Shown: positions 1-8,445 of the stretch, in pieces
How the letters are laid out: each line of letters starts with the position of its first letter
Numbering within the stretch: the stretch's first letter is position 1
Source: Amycolatopsis eburnea
Lineage (GTDB): Bacteria > Actinomycetota > Actinomycetes > Mycobacteriales > Pseudonocardiaceae
Length of the DNA stretch: 64,000 nucleotides
Reading direction: 5' to 3'
Assembly (NCBI RefSeq): GCF_003937945.1
Contig: NZ_RSEC01000060.1
Span: 1 to 64,000, forward strand
Notes under the pieces: model-generated
The model's database searches: none
What the model was told of the DNA's origin: nothing
Seen by the model: only the letters and a program-made list of their open reading frames with translations
Program-made: the position numbers and the translations under genes

Positions 1-99
1 GAGTTCCTGCACCACTACAACCATCACCGAGCCCACACCGCACTCGGCGGCCGCCCACCCATCACCCGAGTCAACAACCTCACAGGGCACAACACCTAG
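1..99 (+). CDS. IS481-type transposase, C-terminal end only
   Basis: The reading frame is open from the first base and ends with TAG. It encodes 32 residues containing HHYNHHRAHTALGGRPP, the usual end of the DDE integrase core of IS481/IS3-type transposases, where the polypeptide typically closes with an NLTGHN-like tail. The rest of the gene lies to the left of the window. No clear terminal inverted repeat can be made out just after the stop. Family assignment rests on this short motif alone. It may be an intact element cut by the window edge or a fragment. Confidence 0.75.
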   Translation, partial: EFLHHYNHHRAHTALGGRPPITRVNNLTGHNT

Positions 100-220
100 G
101 CGGCCGGCATCGGCTGATCGGCGTGCTTCGGTGATCAACGTCCGGCATCAGCGGCTCAGACGGTCCGTGGCGACGTGACGCCGTCGCACCAGTTCGGAAC
201 CAGCATCCGTTTCCGGCTTC

Positions 221-395
221 GACGAGCATCAGGTTCGCACCTGATCCTTCTGAACCGCTGGACCACGCTGATCATGCTCGCGCACGCCTTTCCTTGCCAT
301 CGCCGCAGCCCACGCTCGCAACACACCACCGGCCGAGGACCTAACCCGTTGACCCGCGACGAGATCAGCCACCCCTCTACCTCCGGCCCGTGGAA
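221..395 (+). pseudogene. Decayed IS701/IS4-type transposase remnant
   Basis: Pieces of a transposase C-terminus survive in different frames. DEHQVRT (about base 221) is followed, after stops and a frame change, by WTTLIMLAHAF. One extra T then shifts the frame to AFLAIAAAHARNTPP, and a third piece reads PLTRDEI. In intact IS701-type transposases the order is DExQVRxW...WYRHxTLAMLAHAFL...PLTxxEI, so order and spacing match a real gene with several indels. No full-length product is possible. With the IS481 tail beside it, this marks an insertion hot spot at the left edge of the island. The family name is by motif recollection. Confidence 0.5.
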
Positions 396-422
396 CGACG
401 CCTCGCCGCTCGCCGGCGTGTG

Positions 423-1079
423 TCAGGCGTCCTCGCCCTGCCTCTGGACGTGGTGCAGCCCCAGCGGGCTGGCCGGAGGCAGGGGCTCGCGTTCTGCTCC
501 GCCTTCGGTGCTGAACGTCTGCAGCAGGTAGACGACGAACCGTCGGGAGAGATCCTCCGCGTGCTCCGGCGGGGCGTTGCGGAGGCCACCGTTGGCCAAC
601 AGGACCATGACCAAGTCGCCGTAGTCGAAGTCCGGCCGCAGCCGGCCGGCCTCCTGCGCACGGTGGACGAGCTTCTTGAAAGCCGTCTCGACGTCCCTGC
701 GCCGCTTCTCGTAGTCGATCTCGCCGGCGAACAAGGCGAGAAACGCCTCGGTCAATCCGCGGTCCTTCAGCTGTTCGGCGCAGGTGAACTCGATGAGCCG
801 GCAGAAGCCGTGCCACGGATCCGGATCGTCGACCGCATCGTCCAACACGACCTGACAGCGTGCGATCTGTTCGGCGAACACCTCGATCACCAGAGCGTCC
901 CTGGTGGGGAACCGCCGGAAGAGGGTCGCCACGCCGACGCCTGCGTGCCGGGCGATCGTGTTCATCGGGACGTCGATGCCGCGGGTACGGAACAGTTCCC
1001 GGGCTGTCTCGACGATCCTCGCGCGGTTGCGCGCAGCGTCGGAGCGCAAGCCGGTCTCGTCGGTCCGTGCTGCATCCAC
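423..1079 (-). CDS. TetR/AcrR family transcriptional regulator
   Basis: A 218-residue protein with an N-terminal TetR helix-turn-helix at about residues 15-62 (ARIVETARELF, then IARHAGVGVATLFRRFPTRDAL), followed by a helical ligand domain with no assignable ligand. The frame stays open upstream into the P450 gene, so the start is uncertain. I chose the GTG giving VDAARTDETG because the family normally has 10-20 residues before the HTH; a GGAGG lies very close to this GTG. It is transcribed divergently from the P450/reductase pair across about 165 bp containing an inverted repeat, so repression of that pair is the natural inference. Confidence 0.85.
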   Translation of the reverse strand: MDAARTDETGLRSDAARNRARIVETARELFRTRGIDVPMNTIARHAGVGVATLFRRFPTRDALVIEVFAEQIARCQVVLDDAVDDPDPWHGFCRLIEFTCAEQLKDRGLTEAFLALFAGEIDYEKRRRDVETAFKKLVHRAQEAGRLRPDFDYGDLVMVLLANGGLRNAPPEHAEDLSRRFVVYLLQTFSTEGGAEREPLPPASPLGLHHVQRQGEDA

Positions 1080-1173
1080 GCCTCCAGTGAACCGCACGCG
1101 ACGTCGGACTTCCAGCCGGCTTGCGCCGTAGCGAGATGAGTCACCCGGACGACGGTTGTTCTCACTTCCGCAG

Positions 1174-1190
1174 GAGCGGACGAACCGCTC
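1174..1190. promoter_or_regulatory. Inverted repeat in TetR/P450 divergent spacer
   Basis: GAGCGG-ACGAA-CCGCTC, six-base perfect arms around five bases, lies midway between the two divergent starts. A minus-strand TTGACA hexamer at 1206-1211 is adjacent, though no good -10 partner is evident. The position suits an operator for the neighbouring TetR protein. The function is inferred. Confidence 0.4.
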
Positions 1191-1245
1191 GATTTCCGGG
1201 GTTATTGTCAACGAAGTGATCATCGGAACACATTCGGGAGAATCC

Positions 1246-2421
1246 GTGACAGCAAGTCGTACCGATCGGCCGGCAGATATTCCGTTGCCCATGCGGCGGG
1301 CTGGTCTCGATCCTGCTCCAGAGCTGCTTTCCTTGCGCGACCGCGATGGCGTTCTGCGCATCTCGAGCCCGCTCGGTGCTCCGGCCTGGCTGGTCACCCG
1401 GTACGCGGACGTCAAAGCCGTCCTGGCGGACACGGACCGGTTCAGCAATGCCGCTCCGCTGCCGGGATTCGCCGAAGCGACCACTGAACAGAAGCAATCC
1501 GTCGCCGGCAACCTGCTTCTTTCCGACCCGCCGGACCACCGCCGTTTGCGCCGGATGCTCAGCGGTCAGTTCACCATCCGGCGGATACGCGCACTCGCTC
1601 CGCGCGTCGAGCAGATCGTCGCGGACCACATCGACGTGATGGAGCAGAAGGGGCCGCCGGCCGACCTCGTCACCGACTTCGCCCTTCCGGTGCCGTCGCT
1701 CGTGATCTGCGAACTGCTCGGCGTGCCTTGGAGTGATCGCGACGAATTCCAGCGGCGCAGTGCCGAGCAGATGGACGTCTCCCGCCCCGAACACGAACGC
1801 GTGGCCGTCCTGCACGAGCTGCACCAGTATCTGAGCGGGCTGATCGTCCGAGCGCGGCGAAGTCCTGGCGACGAGTTGACAGATCCCGAACTGGCGGGGA
1901 TGGCGCTGCTGCTCCTCGTGGCCGGCCACGAAACGACGGCCACCATGATCGGCTTGGGCACCTTGGCGCTGTTGCGCCACCCCGACCAGCTGGCCGTGGT
2001 CCGCGACGACCCCGCCGCGACAGAACGCGCGGTCGAGGAACTCCTGCGGTGGCTGTCAGTGGTCCACACAGGTGTTCAGCGCACCGCGACCGCCGACGTG
2101 GAGCTGGCCGGCGTCACCATCCGCACCGGTGAAGCCGTGCTCGTCGCCCTTCCTGCCGCCAACCGCGATCCCGCGTTCATCGCCGACCCCGGCGTACTCG
2201 ACGTCGGGCGTGGGGAAGCGGGCCATCTCGCCTTCGGTCATGGGGTGCACCACTGCCTCGGAGCCCCGCTCGCCCGCTTGGAAATGCGTGCGGCCTTCCC
2301 CGCCCTGCTTCGCCGCCTGCCCTCGCTGTCGCTGGCCGTACCGGACAGTGAGGTCGAATACCGCGTGTTCAGTTCCGTCTACGGCGCCGCTGCGCTACCC
2401 GTCGACTGGGAGATCCGATGA
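1246..2421 (+). CDS. Cytochrome P450
   Basis: A 391-residue soluble bacterial P450 monooxygenase. The I-helix oxygen-activation motif AGHETT is at residues 226-231, the ExxR pair at E265-R268, and the heme-binding loop FGHGVHHCLGA at 330-340 with Cys337 as the thiolate ligand. Start chosen at GTG with GGGAG five bases upstream; this gives normal family length. It overlaps the next gene by ATGA, so the two are translationally coupled. No ferredoxin or ferredoxin reductase gene lies nearby, so electrons must come from elsewhere. The substrate is unknown. Sequence style resembles the CYP105/CYP107 type, but no subfamily is claimed. Confidence 0.95.
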   Translation: MTASRTDRPADIPLPMRRAGLDPAPELLSLRDRDGVLRISSPLGAPAWLVTRYADVKAVLADTDRFSNAAPLPGFAEATTEQKQSVAGNLLLSDPPDHRRLRRMLSGQFTIRRIRALAPRVEQIVADHIDVMEQKGPPADLVTDFALPVPSLVICELLGVPWSDRDEFQRRSAEQMDVSRPEHERVAVLHELHQYLSGLIVRARRSPGDELTDPELAGMALLLLVAGHETTATMIGLGTLALLRHPDQLAVVRDDPAATERAVEELLRWLSVVHTGVQRTATADVELAGVTIRTGEAVLVALPAANRDPAFIADPGVLDVGRGEAGHLAFGHGVHHCLGAPLARLEMRAAFPALLRRLPSLSLAVPDSEVEYRVFSSVYGAAALPVDWEIR

Positions 2422-3365
2422 AGGTCCTGATGTTCGGGCGGGGGACGATCGCCACCCTCTACGGCTGGGCTCTGGAGAAAGCGGGGCACCAGGTCGATTT
2501 CTACGTCCGCCCTGGCCGGAGTGCCACGCTCGGCTCCACTGTGGACCTGCGGATCAGGGACGGGCGGGTGCGCCGCGGCGCTCCGGTCGACCACCGGTGG
2601 CCGATCACCTTGCGAGAGGAACTGGCCGCCGGGCACGACTACGACCTGATCGTGCTGAGCGTCAACCACGACCAGCTGGACGAGGCCGTCGACTTCCTGA
2701 GCACTCGGGTCGGCGACGCCTCCGTGCTGATGTTCGGCAACGTCTGGGCGGAGCCATCGGCTGTCGTGTCCCGGCTGCCCGCCGACCAGGTTGTCTGGGG
2801 CTTCCCCGGCGGCGGCGGCGGGTTCACCGGTTCCACCCTCCGCGGTGGCGTCGTGAAGAACATCTTCATGGGTTTCTGCGAAGGCTCGAACCGGACCGAG
2901 CGGTACCAGGCCGTTCGAGCTCTGTTCCAGGATGCCGGCTTCTCGGTGTCCGAACAGCCGGACTTCCGCACCTGGCTCTGGATCCACTTCATCATGGACG
3001 CCGGACTCCTGACTCAAGGGCTGGCGGTGGGAGGGCAAGCGCGCCTGGTCGCCTCGCGCAAGGCGGTCAAGCAGTCCGTTCTCCTGGTGCGCGAAATGAT
3101 TCCGCTGGTGAAGGCCAGAGGCGGAACGCCGGGAGGGGGCGCCGCCCTCCTCACCCGCGTTCCGGCGGGGCTGCTCGGCTTCCTCCTCCACCGGCTCCTC
3201 GCCGGGAAGAACCTGTACAGCTTCATCATGGAAGAGGTGGAACGGGCGGGGCACATGACCCGAGAGGGTGCGGGCCTCTACGCCAGGGACGTCCTCGCGG
3301 AGGCACGTCGAATCGGGTTCCCGCTGCCACGGCTCGCAGCCCTGGAGACCGTTTTCGCGGCATGA
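2418..3365 (+). CDS. Ketopantoate reductase (ApbA/PanE)-family NADPH-dependent oxidoreductase
   Basis: A 315-residue protein starting with a Rossmann strand and nucleotide loop (VLMFGRGTIATLYG), a variant of the family GxGxxG. A six-helix C-terminal domain follows. Conserved Asn in LSVNHDQL (about residue 80) and Lys in VVKNIFMGF (about 150) sit where the PanE catalytic residues occur. True PanE makes pantoate, but here the gene is fused by ATGA overlap to a P450, so it more likely reduces or oxidises a ketone/alcohol made by that P450 (inference). A second family member lies at 19723-20649 in another oxidoreductase operon. Confidence 0.85.
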   Translation: MKVLMFGRGTIATLYGWALEKAGHQVDFYVRPGRSATLGSTVDLRIRDGRVRRGAPVDHRWPITLREELAAGHDYDLIVLSVNHDQLDEAVDFLSTRVGDASVLMFGNVWAEPSAVVSRLPADQVVWGFPGGGGGFTGSTLRGGVVKNIFMGFCEGSNRTERYQAVRALFQDAGFSVSEQPDFRTWLWIHFIMDAGLLTQGLAVGGQARLVASRKAVKQSVLLVREMIPLVKARGGTPGGGAALLTRVPAGLLGFLLHRLLAGKNLYSFIMEEVERAGHMTREGAGLYARDVLAEARRIGFPLPRLAALETVFAA

Positions 3366-3396
3366 GTGGCCACCCACGCCACCTTGGGCGTGCCAC
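3366..3396 (+). terminator. Possible terminator after the P450 operon
   Basis: Immediately after the reductase stop, CACGCC (3375-3380) can pair with GGCGTG (3387-3392), and GTGG (3366-3369) with CCAC (3393-3396) around a bulge. No U-tract follows, as is common in high-GC actinomycetes. Weak. Confidence 0.3.
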
Positions 3397-3408
3397 TACC
3401 GTGGGCTC

Positions 3409-3740
3409 ATGGTCACCACATGACTGGCAGAGCCGTCGGAGGTCGACGGCGTCACACGACTGGCGCAGGATGCCTATGAGGGCTACGTGAGCCGGATCGG
3501 CCGCCGTCCGGCCCCCATGGACACCGCCTACGCCGCCATCGTGCGCGAGGGAAACCTGTGGGTAGCGCTGGATCGCGACCGGTTGCTCGATTTCGCCGTC
3601 CTGGTCGACGCCGACGGATCACTTGCTCCTGGACAACGTCGCCGTCGATCCCCGGTTCCACGGGCGAGGCGTGGGCACGAAGCTGTTGGCCTCACATCGG
3701 CCAGGACGCGGACCGCGTGCTACCGAGCACGAGCCCGTAG
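3409..3740 (+). pseudogene. Broken GNAT N-acetyltransferase
   Basis: The start MVTT is followed at once by an in-frame TGA (3421-3423). The same frame then reads AEPSEVDGVTRLAQDAYEGY and SRIGRRPAPM, the familiar N-terminus of actinobacterial GNAT proteins. Near 3619 the frame jumps by one base to HLLLDNVAVDPRFHGRGVGTKLL, the acetyl-CoA-binding motif (R/QxxGxG/A). The C-terminal half of the fold is missing. One nonsense change, one frameshift and a 3' truncation mean no functional enzyme. Its remains run into the tail of the convergent MFS gene. Confidence 0.8.
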
Positions 3741-5258
3741 CCGTGTCCGCCCGGTAGCAGACCTCTTCGACGGCCGCGCGGGGTTCTCGTTCAGGTCACC
3801 TCCGGTCAGCTCGCGGCGGCGGACCTCCGGGGCCGCTTCGGGTTGACGTGCCCTGTGGATCTCCGAGAGCGTGTCCAGGGAGGGAACGCGTTCGGCGCGC
3901 AGCGACAGCAGGGCGGAGGCGAACAGCAGCGTAGCGATGAGGATCGACACCGCGGTGATGGCGGCGGTCGACCCGTACGCGCCGGCCACGGTGTAGAAGA
4001 GACCGCCGATGATCGCAACCGACAACGCGGCGCTGATCTGCAGGGTCGCGTTGACCAGACCGCTGGCCAAGCCGGCGAACGCGCGCGGGATGTGCGTGAC
4101 CGTGAGGCGGATCAGCGACGGCAAGGCGAGCCCTTGACCGAAGCCGATGAGCGCCAGGGGCGCGGCGGTCCACGCCGTCTGGCCGAACGCGGCGACGAGC
4201 CCGGCGAAGGCGAGGAAGCCGACGGTCTCCAAGCACAGACCGAGCGCGGCGATCCGGCGCCCCATGATCCGAACCAGGTACGGCACGGTCAGCGGGCCGA
4301 TCAGGAAACCGATGCCCAGCGGCAGGATGTCCAGGCTCGCCTGCAGCGGCGTGCGGCCGACCGTCTGCTCGTGTTCGGAGAAGACGAGGAAGAACGCAGC
4401 GATCGAGTAGAACAGCGCCACCGCCACGAGCGCGACCCGCACACCGGGAGCGGTGACCGCACCGGGTGGCACCAACGGCATGCGCCGATCACCGTCGAGG
4501 GATGACTCGTGACGCCAGAACCTGCGCAGCAGGATGACGGCGGCGACGACCAGGACGAAGCACCACCAAGGCCAGCCCAGGGCGCGCCCTTCGACCAACG
4601 GGATGACGATCCCGGCCAGACCTGCGAAGAGCAGGACGGCGCCGATCCAGTCCAGCTTCTCCGCGCCCCGGGTGTGCGGGTCGCGCAGGAACAGGCTGCC
4701 CAGCAGGGCCACGGCCGCGACGGGCAGGTTGATGAGGAAGATCGCCCGCCAACCCAGGCCCCAGACGTCGGCGGTGACGAGGAGGCCGCCCAGGGATTGG
4801 CCGATGACCGCGGCAAGGCCGAGGGTCGCGCCGTGGAAGCCGAGGGCGACCGTCTGGTCACGGCCGTCGAGACTGGCGCGGATGAGAGCCAGCGACTGCG
4901 GCGCCATCAGCGCGGCCGTCAAACCCTGCAGGACGCGCCCGACGAGGAGCAGCCCGGGCTCACCGGCCGAACCGCACAGCAGCGAGGCCAGGGCGAACCC
5001 GACGAGACCGACGAGGAAGGCCCGCCGCCGCCCGTACAGATCACCGAGCCGGCCACCGAGGGTGAGCGTCACGGCGTAGGTGGCCGCGTAACCGGCCACG
5101 ACCTGCTGCCCCAAGATGTCGCCGCCACCGAGGTCGTCTTGAATCGACGGAATGGCGAGGTTCACGATGAAGAAGTCCAGAGGCGGCAGCAGCGTGCCAG
5201 CCAGCAACGTGGCCACGCCCACCCACGTCCGGGCCGGCGTTTTCGAGGTGGAATGCAT
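3720..5258 (-). CDS. MFS drug-type transporter (DHA2, 14-TMS type)
   Basis: A 512-residue integral membrane protein. The N-terminus carries the DHA2 signature (LLPPLDFFIVNLAIPSIQ, residues about 22-40). Motif A (GGRLGDLYGRRR) sits between TM2 and TM3 near residue 70, and hydrophobic segments continue to about residue 450, consistent with 14 helices. Members are proton antiporters for drugs or metabolites. The polar basic tail (last ~45 residues) is longer than usual and overlaps the dead GNAT gene, so the natural stop may have been displaced. It is the last gene of the XRE/AKR/EthD operon, suggesting export of the compound that operon handles. Confidence 0.9.
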   Translation of the reverse strand: MHSTSKTPARTWVGVATLLAGTLLPPLDFFIVNLAIPSIQDDLGGGDILGQQVVAGYAATYAVTLTLGGRLGDLYGRRRAFLVGLVGFALASLLCGSAGEPGLLLVGRVLQGLTAALMAPQSLALIRASLDGRDQTVALGFHGATLGLAAVIGQSLGGLLVTADVWGLGWRAIFLINLPVAAVALLGSLFLRDPHTRGAEKLDWIGAVLLFAGLAGIVIPLVEGRALGWPWWCFVLVVAAVILLRRFWRHESSLDGDRRMPLVPPGAVTAPGVRVALVAVALFYSIAAFFLVFSEHEQTVGRTPLQASLDILPLGIGFLIGPLTVPYLVRIMGRRIAALGLCLETVGFLAFAGLVAAFGQTAWTAAPLALIGFGQGLALPSLIRLTVTHIPRAFAGLASGLVNATLQISAALSVAIIGGLFYTVAGAYGSTAAITAVSILIATLLFASALLSLRAERVPSLDTLSEIHRARQPEAAPEVRRRELTGGDLNENPARPSKRSATGRTRLRARAR

Positions 5259-5270
5259 TGCGTGGGTCTC

Positions 5271-5576
5271 TCAGAAGGTGAAGTCGGTGCCCCGGAGCCG
5301 GATGGGGGTGAGATCGGTGTAGCGGAGAACGTCGTCCATCACGGCCGCGCTCTCTGGTGCGCCAAAGGCTTCGATGGCCGCCTGTTCGTCGCGGAACTCG
5401 TTCACCGCAACGGCCACGATGCCGTCGTCGCCGACCGGGTAGAGCGCCGTGGTGGACTCGAGACCGTACTGCTCCCATGCCTTGCGCACCAGCGGGAGGT
5501 GCTGGGACTCGTAGTAGTCGCGGTCGAAACGGAATTCTTTTACTGTTGCCCGGTAGATGACGAAGACGGTTTCCAT
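5271..5576 (-). CDS. EthD-domain small protein
   Basis: A 101-residue protein beginning METVFVIYRATVKEF, with the ferredoxin-like fold pattern of EthD (REDY) proteins: FDRDYYESQHLPLVRKAW (aligned histidine near residue 26) and a C-terminal repeat strand region. EthD proteins accompany P450s or other catabolic oxidoreductases; their biochemical role is often unclear, though some are small ring-active enzymes. Start set by GAAAGGA seven bases upstream of ATG. It lies 17 bp after the aldo/keto reductase gene and 12 bp before the transporter, so it belongs to the same operon. Confidence 0.8.
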   Translation of the reverse strand: METVFVIYRATVKEFRFDRDYYESQHLPLVRKAWEQYGLESTTALYPVGDDGIVAVAVNEFRDEQAAIEAFGAPESAAVMDDVLRYTDLTPIRLRGTDFTF

Positions 5577-5593
5577 GGATATCCTTTCTCGTT

Positions 5594-6511
5594 TCAGCCG
5601 CGCGAAGGAGGGCACGCGGCCGCGTCGAGCTCGGCCAGTTCCGCTTCGGTGAGGCGGAGCCGGGATGCGGCGAGGTTCTCTTCCAAGTGGGCGACCTTCG
5701 ACGTGCCGGGAATGGGCAGGACGACGTCGGAGCGGTGCAGCAACCACGCCAGCGCCACGTTGGAAGGAGTGGAGCCGTGCGCCGCGGCGACGTGGTCGAC
5801 CGGTCCTCCGGGGCTCGCCAGCTGCCCGGCGGCGACCGGCGCCCACGGGATGAACCCGATGCCGTGCCGGGTGCAGTAGTCGAGGACGTCGGCAGAGCTT
5901 CGGTCGGCGATGTTGTAGCGGTTCTGGACCGTGGCGATGTCGGCGACCAGCCGCGCCTGCTCGATCTGGCCGACCGTGACCTGGGACAGTCCGATCGCGA
6001 CGACCTTTCCCTCGTCGTGGAGGTTCTTCAGCTCGCCGACCTGGTCCTCCAGCGGAACGCCGGGGTCGACGCGGTGGAGCTGGAACAGGTCGATCCGGTC
6101 GAGACCGAGCCGGCGCATGCTCAGCAGCGCCTGCTGGCGGAGGTACTCGGGGCGCCCGACCGGTGGCCAGGCTCTCGGACCGAGCCGCACCAGCTCGTCT
6201 CCTCGACTGATGGTGTCCGGACCGTTGCGCGTCAGGCCCGCCTTCGTCGCGATGACGACGTCGTCCGGGTAGGGGTGGATCGCCTCCCGGATGATCTCCT
6301 CACTGATGTGGGGCCCGTACGAATCGGCGGTGTCGATGAGCTGCACGCCGAGTTCCACGGCGCGCCGCACGACACGCACACACTCGGCGCGGTCCTCCGG
6401 TTCGCCCCAGATACCGAGTCCGGTCAGGCGCATGGCGCCGAAGCCGAGGCGGGCGACCTTCTTCCCGGCGATCTCAAAGGTGCCCACGCTGTCCGCGAGG
6501 GAGGTGGTCAT
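5594..6511 (-). CDS. Aldo/keto reductase
   Basis: A 305-residue (beta/alpha)8 NADP-dependent aldo/keto reductase. The catalytic tetrad is visible: Asp and Tyr in IDTADSYGPH (about residues 60-69), Lys in VIATKAGL (about 87) and His in DLFQLHRVDP (about 148). The C-terminal NADP-phosphate site reads PIPGTSKVAHLEEN. The start overlaps the XRE stop by ATGA, so the regulator and enzyme are co-translated. A close paralogue is at 18770-19648, also in an XRE-linked operon with a quinone oxidoreductase. The physiological aldehyde or ketone is unknown. Confidence 0.93.
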   Translation of the reverse strand: MTTSLADSVGTFEIAGKKVARLGFGAMRLTGLGIWGEPEDRAECVRVVRRAVELGVQLIDTADSYGPHISEEIIREAIHPYPDDVVIATKAGLTRNGPDTISRGDELVRLGPRAWPPVGRPEYLRQQALLSMRRLGLDRIDLFQLHRVDPGVPLEDQVGELKNLHDEGKVVAIGLSQVTVGQIEQARLVADIATVQNRYNIADRSSADVLDYCTRHGIGFIPWAPVAAGQLASPGGPVDHVAAAHGSTPSNVALAWLLHRSDVVLPIPGTSKVAHLEENLAASRLRLTEAELAELDAAACPPSRG

Positions 6512-7383
6512 GATCGGGTGTCGCCTTTCTCCAGGACCTCGTCCTGGTCGGCGTTGTCGGAGGCGGCTGTCTGCTCGGCGAGCCGGCGCAGGAGGACCAG
6601 ACCGTCGTGGCTGGCGCTACCGGGTTCGGCGCTGTAGACGGACAAGTGCTGCCCGGGGGCACTGGCGACGGCCAGCGTCTCGAAGTGCAGCCGCAATTCC
6701 CCCACCTGTGGGTGCACGAAATGCTTCACCTCGGTGGTGCGCGGCCGCACCTCGTAGCGGGCCCACAGGTTCGCGAACGCCGGGCTGCGCAAGCTCAGTT
6801 CGCCGACAATCCGCTCGATGTGCTCGTCGGCGGGGAACTGCGAGGACGATGCCCGCAGGTTGCTCACCGCAAGCCGCGCCGCGGCGTCCCAGTCACCGTA
6901 GAAGGACCGCGCGTACGGATCCAGGAAAATCATGCGCAGCAAGTTGTCGTACCGGGCGAACCCGCGGTAGAGCTCCCGCGCCATGGCGTTCGCGCCCAGG
7001 ATGTCCTGCGCCGCGCTCACCAGGAAGGCAGGCACCGCCGGCATGCCGTCCATCAGCCGCACCAGCTCCGGAGCGGCGGTCGGCGACGTGACCGCACGCG
7101 CCCCGAACACCGGCAGGCCGAGCCGGAACAAGTGCGCCGCGGCGTCGTCGTCCAGTTGCAGCGCGCTGGCGATCGACCGCAGCACTTGGTCGGACGGATG
7201 CCGTTCCCGGCCTTGCTCCAACCGCATGTAGTAGTCCGTGCTCACCCCGGCGAGCAGTGCCACCTCGTCGCGGCGGAGACCCGGCACCCGCCGCGGGCCG
7301 TCGTCGGGCAGACCGACGTCCTGCACCCGGAGCAGCGCCCGCCGGGCTCGCAGGTAGTCACCGAGCCTGTTCTCGCTATCCAC
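6508..7383 (-). CDS. XRE-family regulator with MmyB-like ligand domain (module 1)
   Basis: A 291-residue protein. The N-terminal Cro/C1-type HTH (about residues 25-60, LRRDEVALLAGVSTDYYMRLEQGRE) is followed by the MmyB-like sensor domain (YDNLLRMIFLDPYARSFYGDW, then LVGEL-type and FVHPQVGELRL segments). Start taken at GTG (VDSENRLGDYLRARR) by comparison with the paralogue at 16756-17583. It is divergent from a quinone oxidoreductase across 124 bp containing the palindrome at 7418-7435, and heads its own operon with the AKR, EthD and exporter genes. It probably senses a small aromatic or fatty ligand (inference). Confidence 0.88.
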   Translation of the reverse strand: MDSENRLGDYLRARRALLRVQDVGLPDDGPRRVPGLRRDEVALLAGVSTDYYMRLEQGRERHPSDQVLRSIASALQLDDDAAAHLFRLGLPVFGARAVTSPTAAPELVRLMDGMPAVPAFLVSAAQDILGANAMARELYRGFARYDNLLRMIFLDPYARSFYGDWDAAARLAVSNLRASSSQFPADEHIERIVGELSLRSPAFANLWARYEVRPRTTEVKHFVHPQVGELRLHFETLAVASAPGQHLSVYSAEPGSASHDGLVLLRRLAEQTAASDNADQDEVLEKGDTRS

Positions 7384-7417
7384 GCCAACGACAGTAATGC
7401 GGCCCGGCGCCCGATGC

Positions 7418-7435
7418 GTGGGTGCAGCGCACCCA
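7418..7435. promoter_or_regulatory. Palindromic operator candidate, copy 1 (XRE/MmyB regulon)
   Basis: GTGGGTGCAGCGCACCCA contains perfect seven-base arms TGGGTGC and GCACCCA around AGC. It lies 72 bp upstream of the quinone oxidoreductase and 34 bp upstream of the regulator start. The same 18-base element, 14 of 18 identical, occurs 64 bp upstream of the paralogous oxidoreductase (21645-21662). Confidence 0.6.
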
Positions 7436-7507
7436 TGTTGAACCGCCCGCGCCGACCTACCTTCGAACGTGAAGGCATTCACTCCCGAAGGAAACGAAGA
7501 CTCTGTC

Positions 7508-8434
7508 ATGAAAGCAGTTCGGATTCATCAGCACGGCGGCAGCTCGGTTCTGCGGGTGGAATCGGCACCCGCGCCGGTTCTGGGCGCAAACGACGTGCTG
7601 GTCCGCGTGCACACCGCGGCCGTCAACCCGGTGGATTCCCTGGTGCGCGAGGGGGTCTTCAAGTTCTCCGACCGCCCGTTCCCGTGGACCTTGGGCTGGG
7701 ACTTCGCCGGCACCGTGGTCGACCTGGGCACGTCGGGCACCTCGTTGTCCCTCGGCGACGTGGTGTACGGACGTCCCGCGCTCGACCGGGACGGCACCTA
7801 CGCCGAGTACCTTGCCGTCGATCCCGGCGAGATCGCCCCGGCGCCGCGCAGCATCACCCTCGAACAGGCAGCCGCCCTCCCCCTGGTCACCTTGACCGCC
7901 TGGAAGGCGCTCTTCGACATCGGCGAGCTGAAGCCGGAGAGCACCGCCCTGATCCACGCCGGCGCCGGTGGGGTCGGCTCGATGGCCGTCCAGCTGGCCA
8001 AGCACCGCGGAGCCCGGGTCGTCGCGACCGCCTCCGGTGACGGGATTGACCTCGCTGCCTCCCTCGGCGCCGATGAGGTCATCGACTACCGGAACGAGGA
8101 GTTCGCCGCCCGCGGCCGCTTCGCCGACGTGGTGCTGGACACCGTCGGCGGCGACACCCTGGAGAAGTCGTACGGCGTCGTCGTCCCCGGCGGCAAGCTC
8201 ATCACCGTCGCCGGGGCACCGGATCCCGGTCGGGCGCGAGAGCACGGGATCACGGCCGACACGTTCGTCCTGGACTCCAACGGACCACGCCTCGCCGAGA
8301 TCGCGGAACTCGTCGACGGTGGGGTGCTCCGGCCCGTCGTCACGAAGACCTTCGACCTCGACGACGTCCAGGAGGCCCACGACCGGATCGACTCCGGGCG
8401 GACCCGGGGCAAGATCGTGCTCCGCGTCGCCTGA
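7508..8434 (+). CDS. Zinc-independent MDR quinone oxidoreductase (module 1)
   Basis: A 308-residue NADP-dependent medium-chain dehydrogenase/reductase of the quinone oxidoreductase type. The N-terminal GroES-like domain reads VRVHTAAVNPVDSLVREG. The nucleotide loop is HAGAGGVGSMAVQLAKHRG (about residues 142-160), with the family tail RTRGKIVLRV. The zinc-binding Cys/His residues of alcohol dehydrogenases are absent. Start at ATG (MKAVRIHQ) with GAAGGAAA upstream. It is divergent from its probable regulator and closely related, with many long identical runs, to the gene at 20639-21580. Confidence 0.93.
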   Translation: MKAVRIHQHGGSSVLRVESAPAPVLGANDVLVRVHTAAVNPVDSLVREGVFKFSDRPFPWTLGWDFAGTVVDLGTSGTSLSLGDVVYGRPALDRDGTYAEYLAVDPGEIAPAPRSITLEQAAALPLVTLTAWKALFDIGELKPESTALIHAGAGGVGSMAVQLAKHRGARVVATASGDGIDLAASLGADEVIDYRNEEFAARGRFADVVLDTVGGDTLEKSYGVVVPGGKLITVAGAPDPGRAREHGITADTFVLDSNGPRLAEIAELVDGGVLRPVVTKTFDLDDVQEAHDRIDSGRTRGKIVLRVA

Positions 8435-8445
8435 CCCCGCGTGAA

